NCBI GenBank assembly: GCA_902769255.1 | Contig: CACXOM010000002.1 | Span: forward strand, 62,001-126,000 | DNA length: 64,000 nt | Direction of reading: 5' to 3' | From: Oscillospiraceae bacterium | Lineage (GTDB): Bacteria > Bacillota > Clostridia > Oscillospirales > Acutalibacteraceae | Shown here: positions 63,901 to 64,000 of the stretch, one piece after another | Position numbering within the stretch: position 1 is the stretch's first letter | Layout of the letters: each line of letters opens with the position of its first letter | Program-made: the position numbers and the translations under genes | Notes under the pieces: model-generated | Databases searched by the model: none | Told to the model about the DNA's origin: nothing | Seen by the model: the letters and a program-made list of their open reading frames with translations, nothing else

Positions 63901-64000
63901 TAGGCGCAGTAAATGTTTCGGCGATTGAGGAATACAAGGAAGTTTCAGAGCGCTATGAATATATGCTTGCTCAAATTAACGATGTTGAAAAATCTTCTGC
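60951..64000 (+). CDS. smc: Chromosome condensation protein SMC, 3' end outside window
   Basis: The frame from TTG 60951 stays open to the right edge (about 1,016 residues; SMC is usually near 1,190). It has the N-terminal head [23 protein letters not shown], a first coiled coil, the hinge (HGPVSKL..., [19 protein letters not shown], about residues 520-665) and the second coil. The missing part is the C-terminal Walker B head. It condenses and segregates the chromosome with ScpA/ScpB. TTG start after GGACGGTG fits. Confidence 0.92.
   Translation, partial: [1016 protein letters not shown]

Overview
The window looks like the chromosome of a low-G+C Clostridia (Firmicutes), probably a gut Oscillospiraceae/Ruminococcaceae-type anaerobe. 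The evidence is an Rnf complex in the clostridial order C-D-G-E-A-B, a Mini-ribonuclease III, TrmFO, YitT, a YhaO/YhaN-like pair, an infC-rpmI-rplT operon with an L20-type leader, and AT-rich promoters of the TTGACA-17-TATAAT type. The genus is inferred and not certain. By eye, the left third (1 to about 22.3 kb) is richer in G+C than the rest.

Region 1 (1-15.8 kb) is a defence-like island related to DNA phosphorothioation systems. It encodes a DndC-type PAPS-reductase protein carrying extra zinc and ferredoxin-like cysteine motifs, a DUF4007 protein, a giant BrxC/PglY-like P-loop ATPase, a DndA-type cysteine desulfurase, a PLD-nuclease/SF2-helicase fusion, a DndD-type ATPase, three small uncharacterised proteins, a dedicated sigma-70-family factor, a GIY-YIG nuclease and a DndB-like DGQHR protein. 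No recognisable DndE, DndFGH, PglZ or BrxL is present. The helicase appears to need a -1 shift on a dnaX-like slippery heptamer (A AAA AAG). The most likely scheme is that desulfurase, PAPS reductase and DndD-like ATPase put sulfur on DNA, DUF4007, the big ATPase and the helicase discriminate or attack foreign DNA, and DGQHR and sigma proteins regulate.

Region 2 (15.9-22.3 kb) is the integration/mobilisation end of a mobile element. It has a DUF6076 gene with a consensus promoter, an excisionase-like HTH protein, a RepA-like ATPase, two small mobilisation-type DNA-binding proteins around an oriT-like repeat zone, a ParB-like protein and a tyrosine integrase that abuts the 3' end of tRNA-Ser(CGA). 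No relaxase is seen. The island of region 1 is probably cargo of this element, whose left end lies outside the window.

Region 3 (22.5-46.1 kb) is core chromosome. It starts with a broken tRNA-Ser and continues with a zinc-ribbon membrane protein and a GH2 beta-galactosidase; then trmB, a polysaccharide deacetylase and a YhaO/YhaN-like nuclease/ATPase pair; then the Rnf operon with apbE, a NusG-II protein and a Gx transporter; a secreted FN3/transglutaminase protein; obgE, mini-III, YitT and rsmF; and finally uraA-upp. The uraA leader encodes a 27-residue peptide that stops next to an intrinsic terminator, an arrangement resembling pyrBI attenuation.

Region 4 (46.4-49.5 kb) is an inserted patch. 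A host tRNA-Arg is truncated at one side and a response-regulator gene at the other. Between them lie an intact tRNA-Arg(CCT), a repeat cluster, a small element-type gene and an Lsa/CplR-type ABC-F antibiotic-resistance gene. The ABC-F leader has two peptides and a three-segment attenuator.

Region 5 (49.6-64 kb) holds the orphaned LytS-type histidine kinase, then infC-rpmI-rplT, a SpoU methyltransferase, dprA, topA, trmFO, plsX, rnc, an Elp3-like radical SAM gene and the start of smc, which runs off the window.
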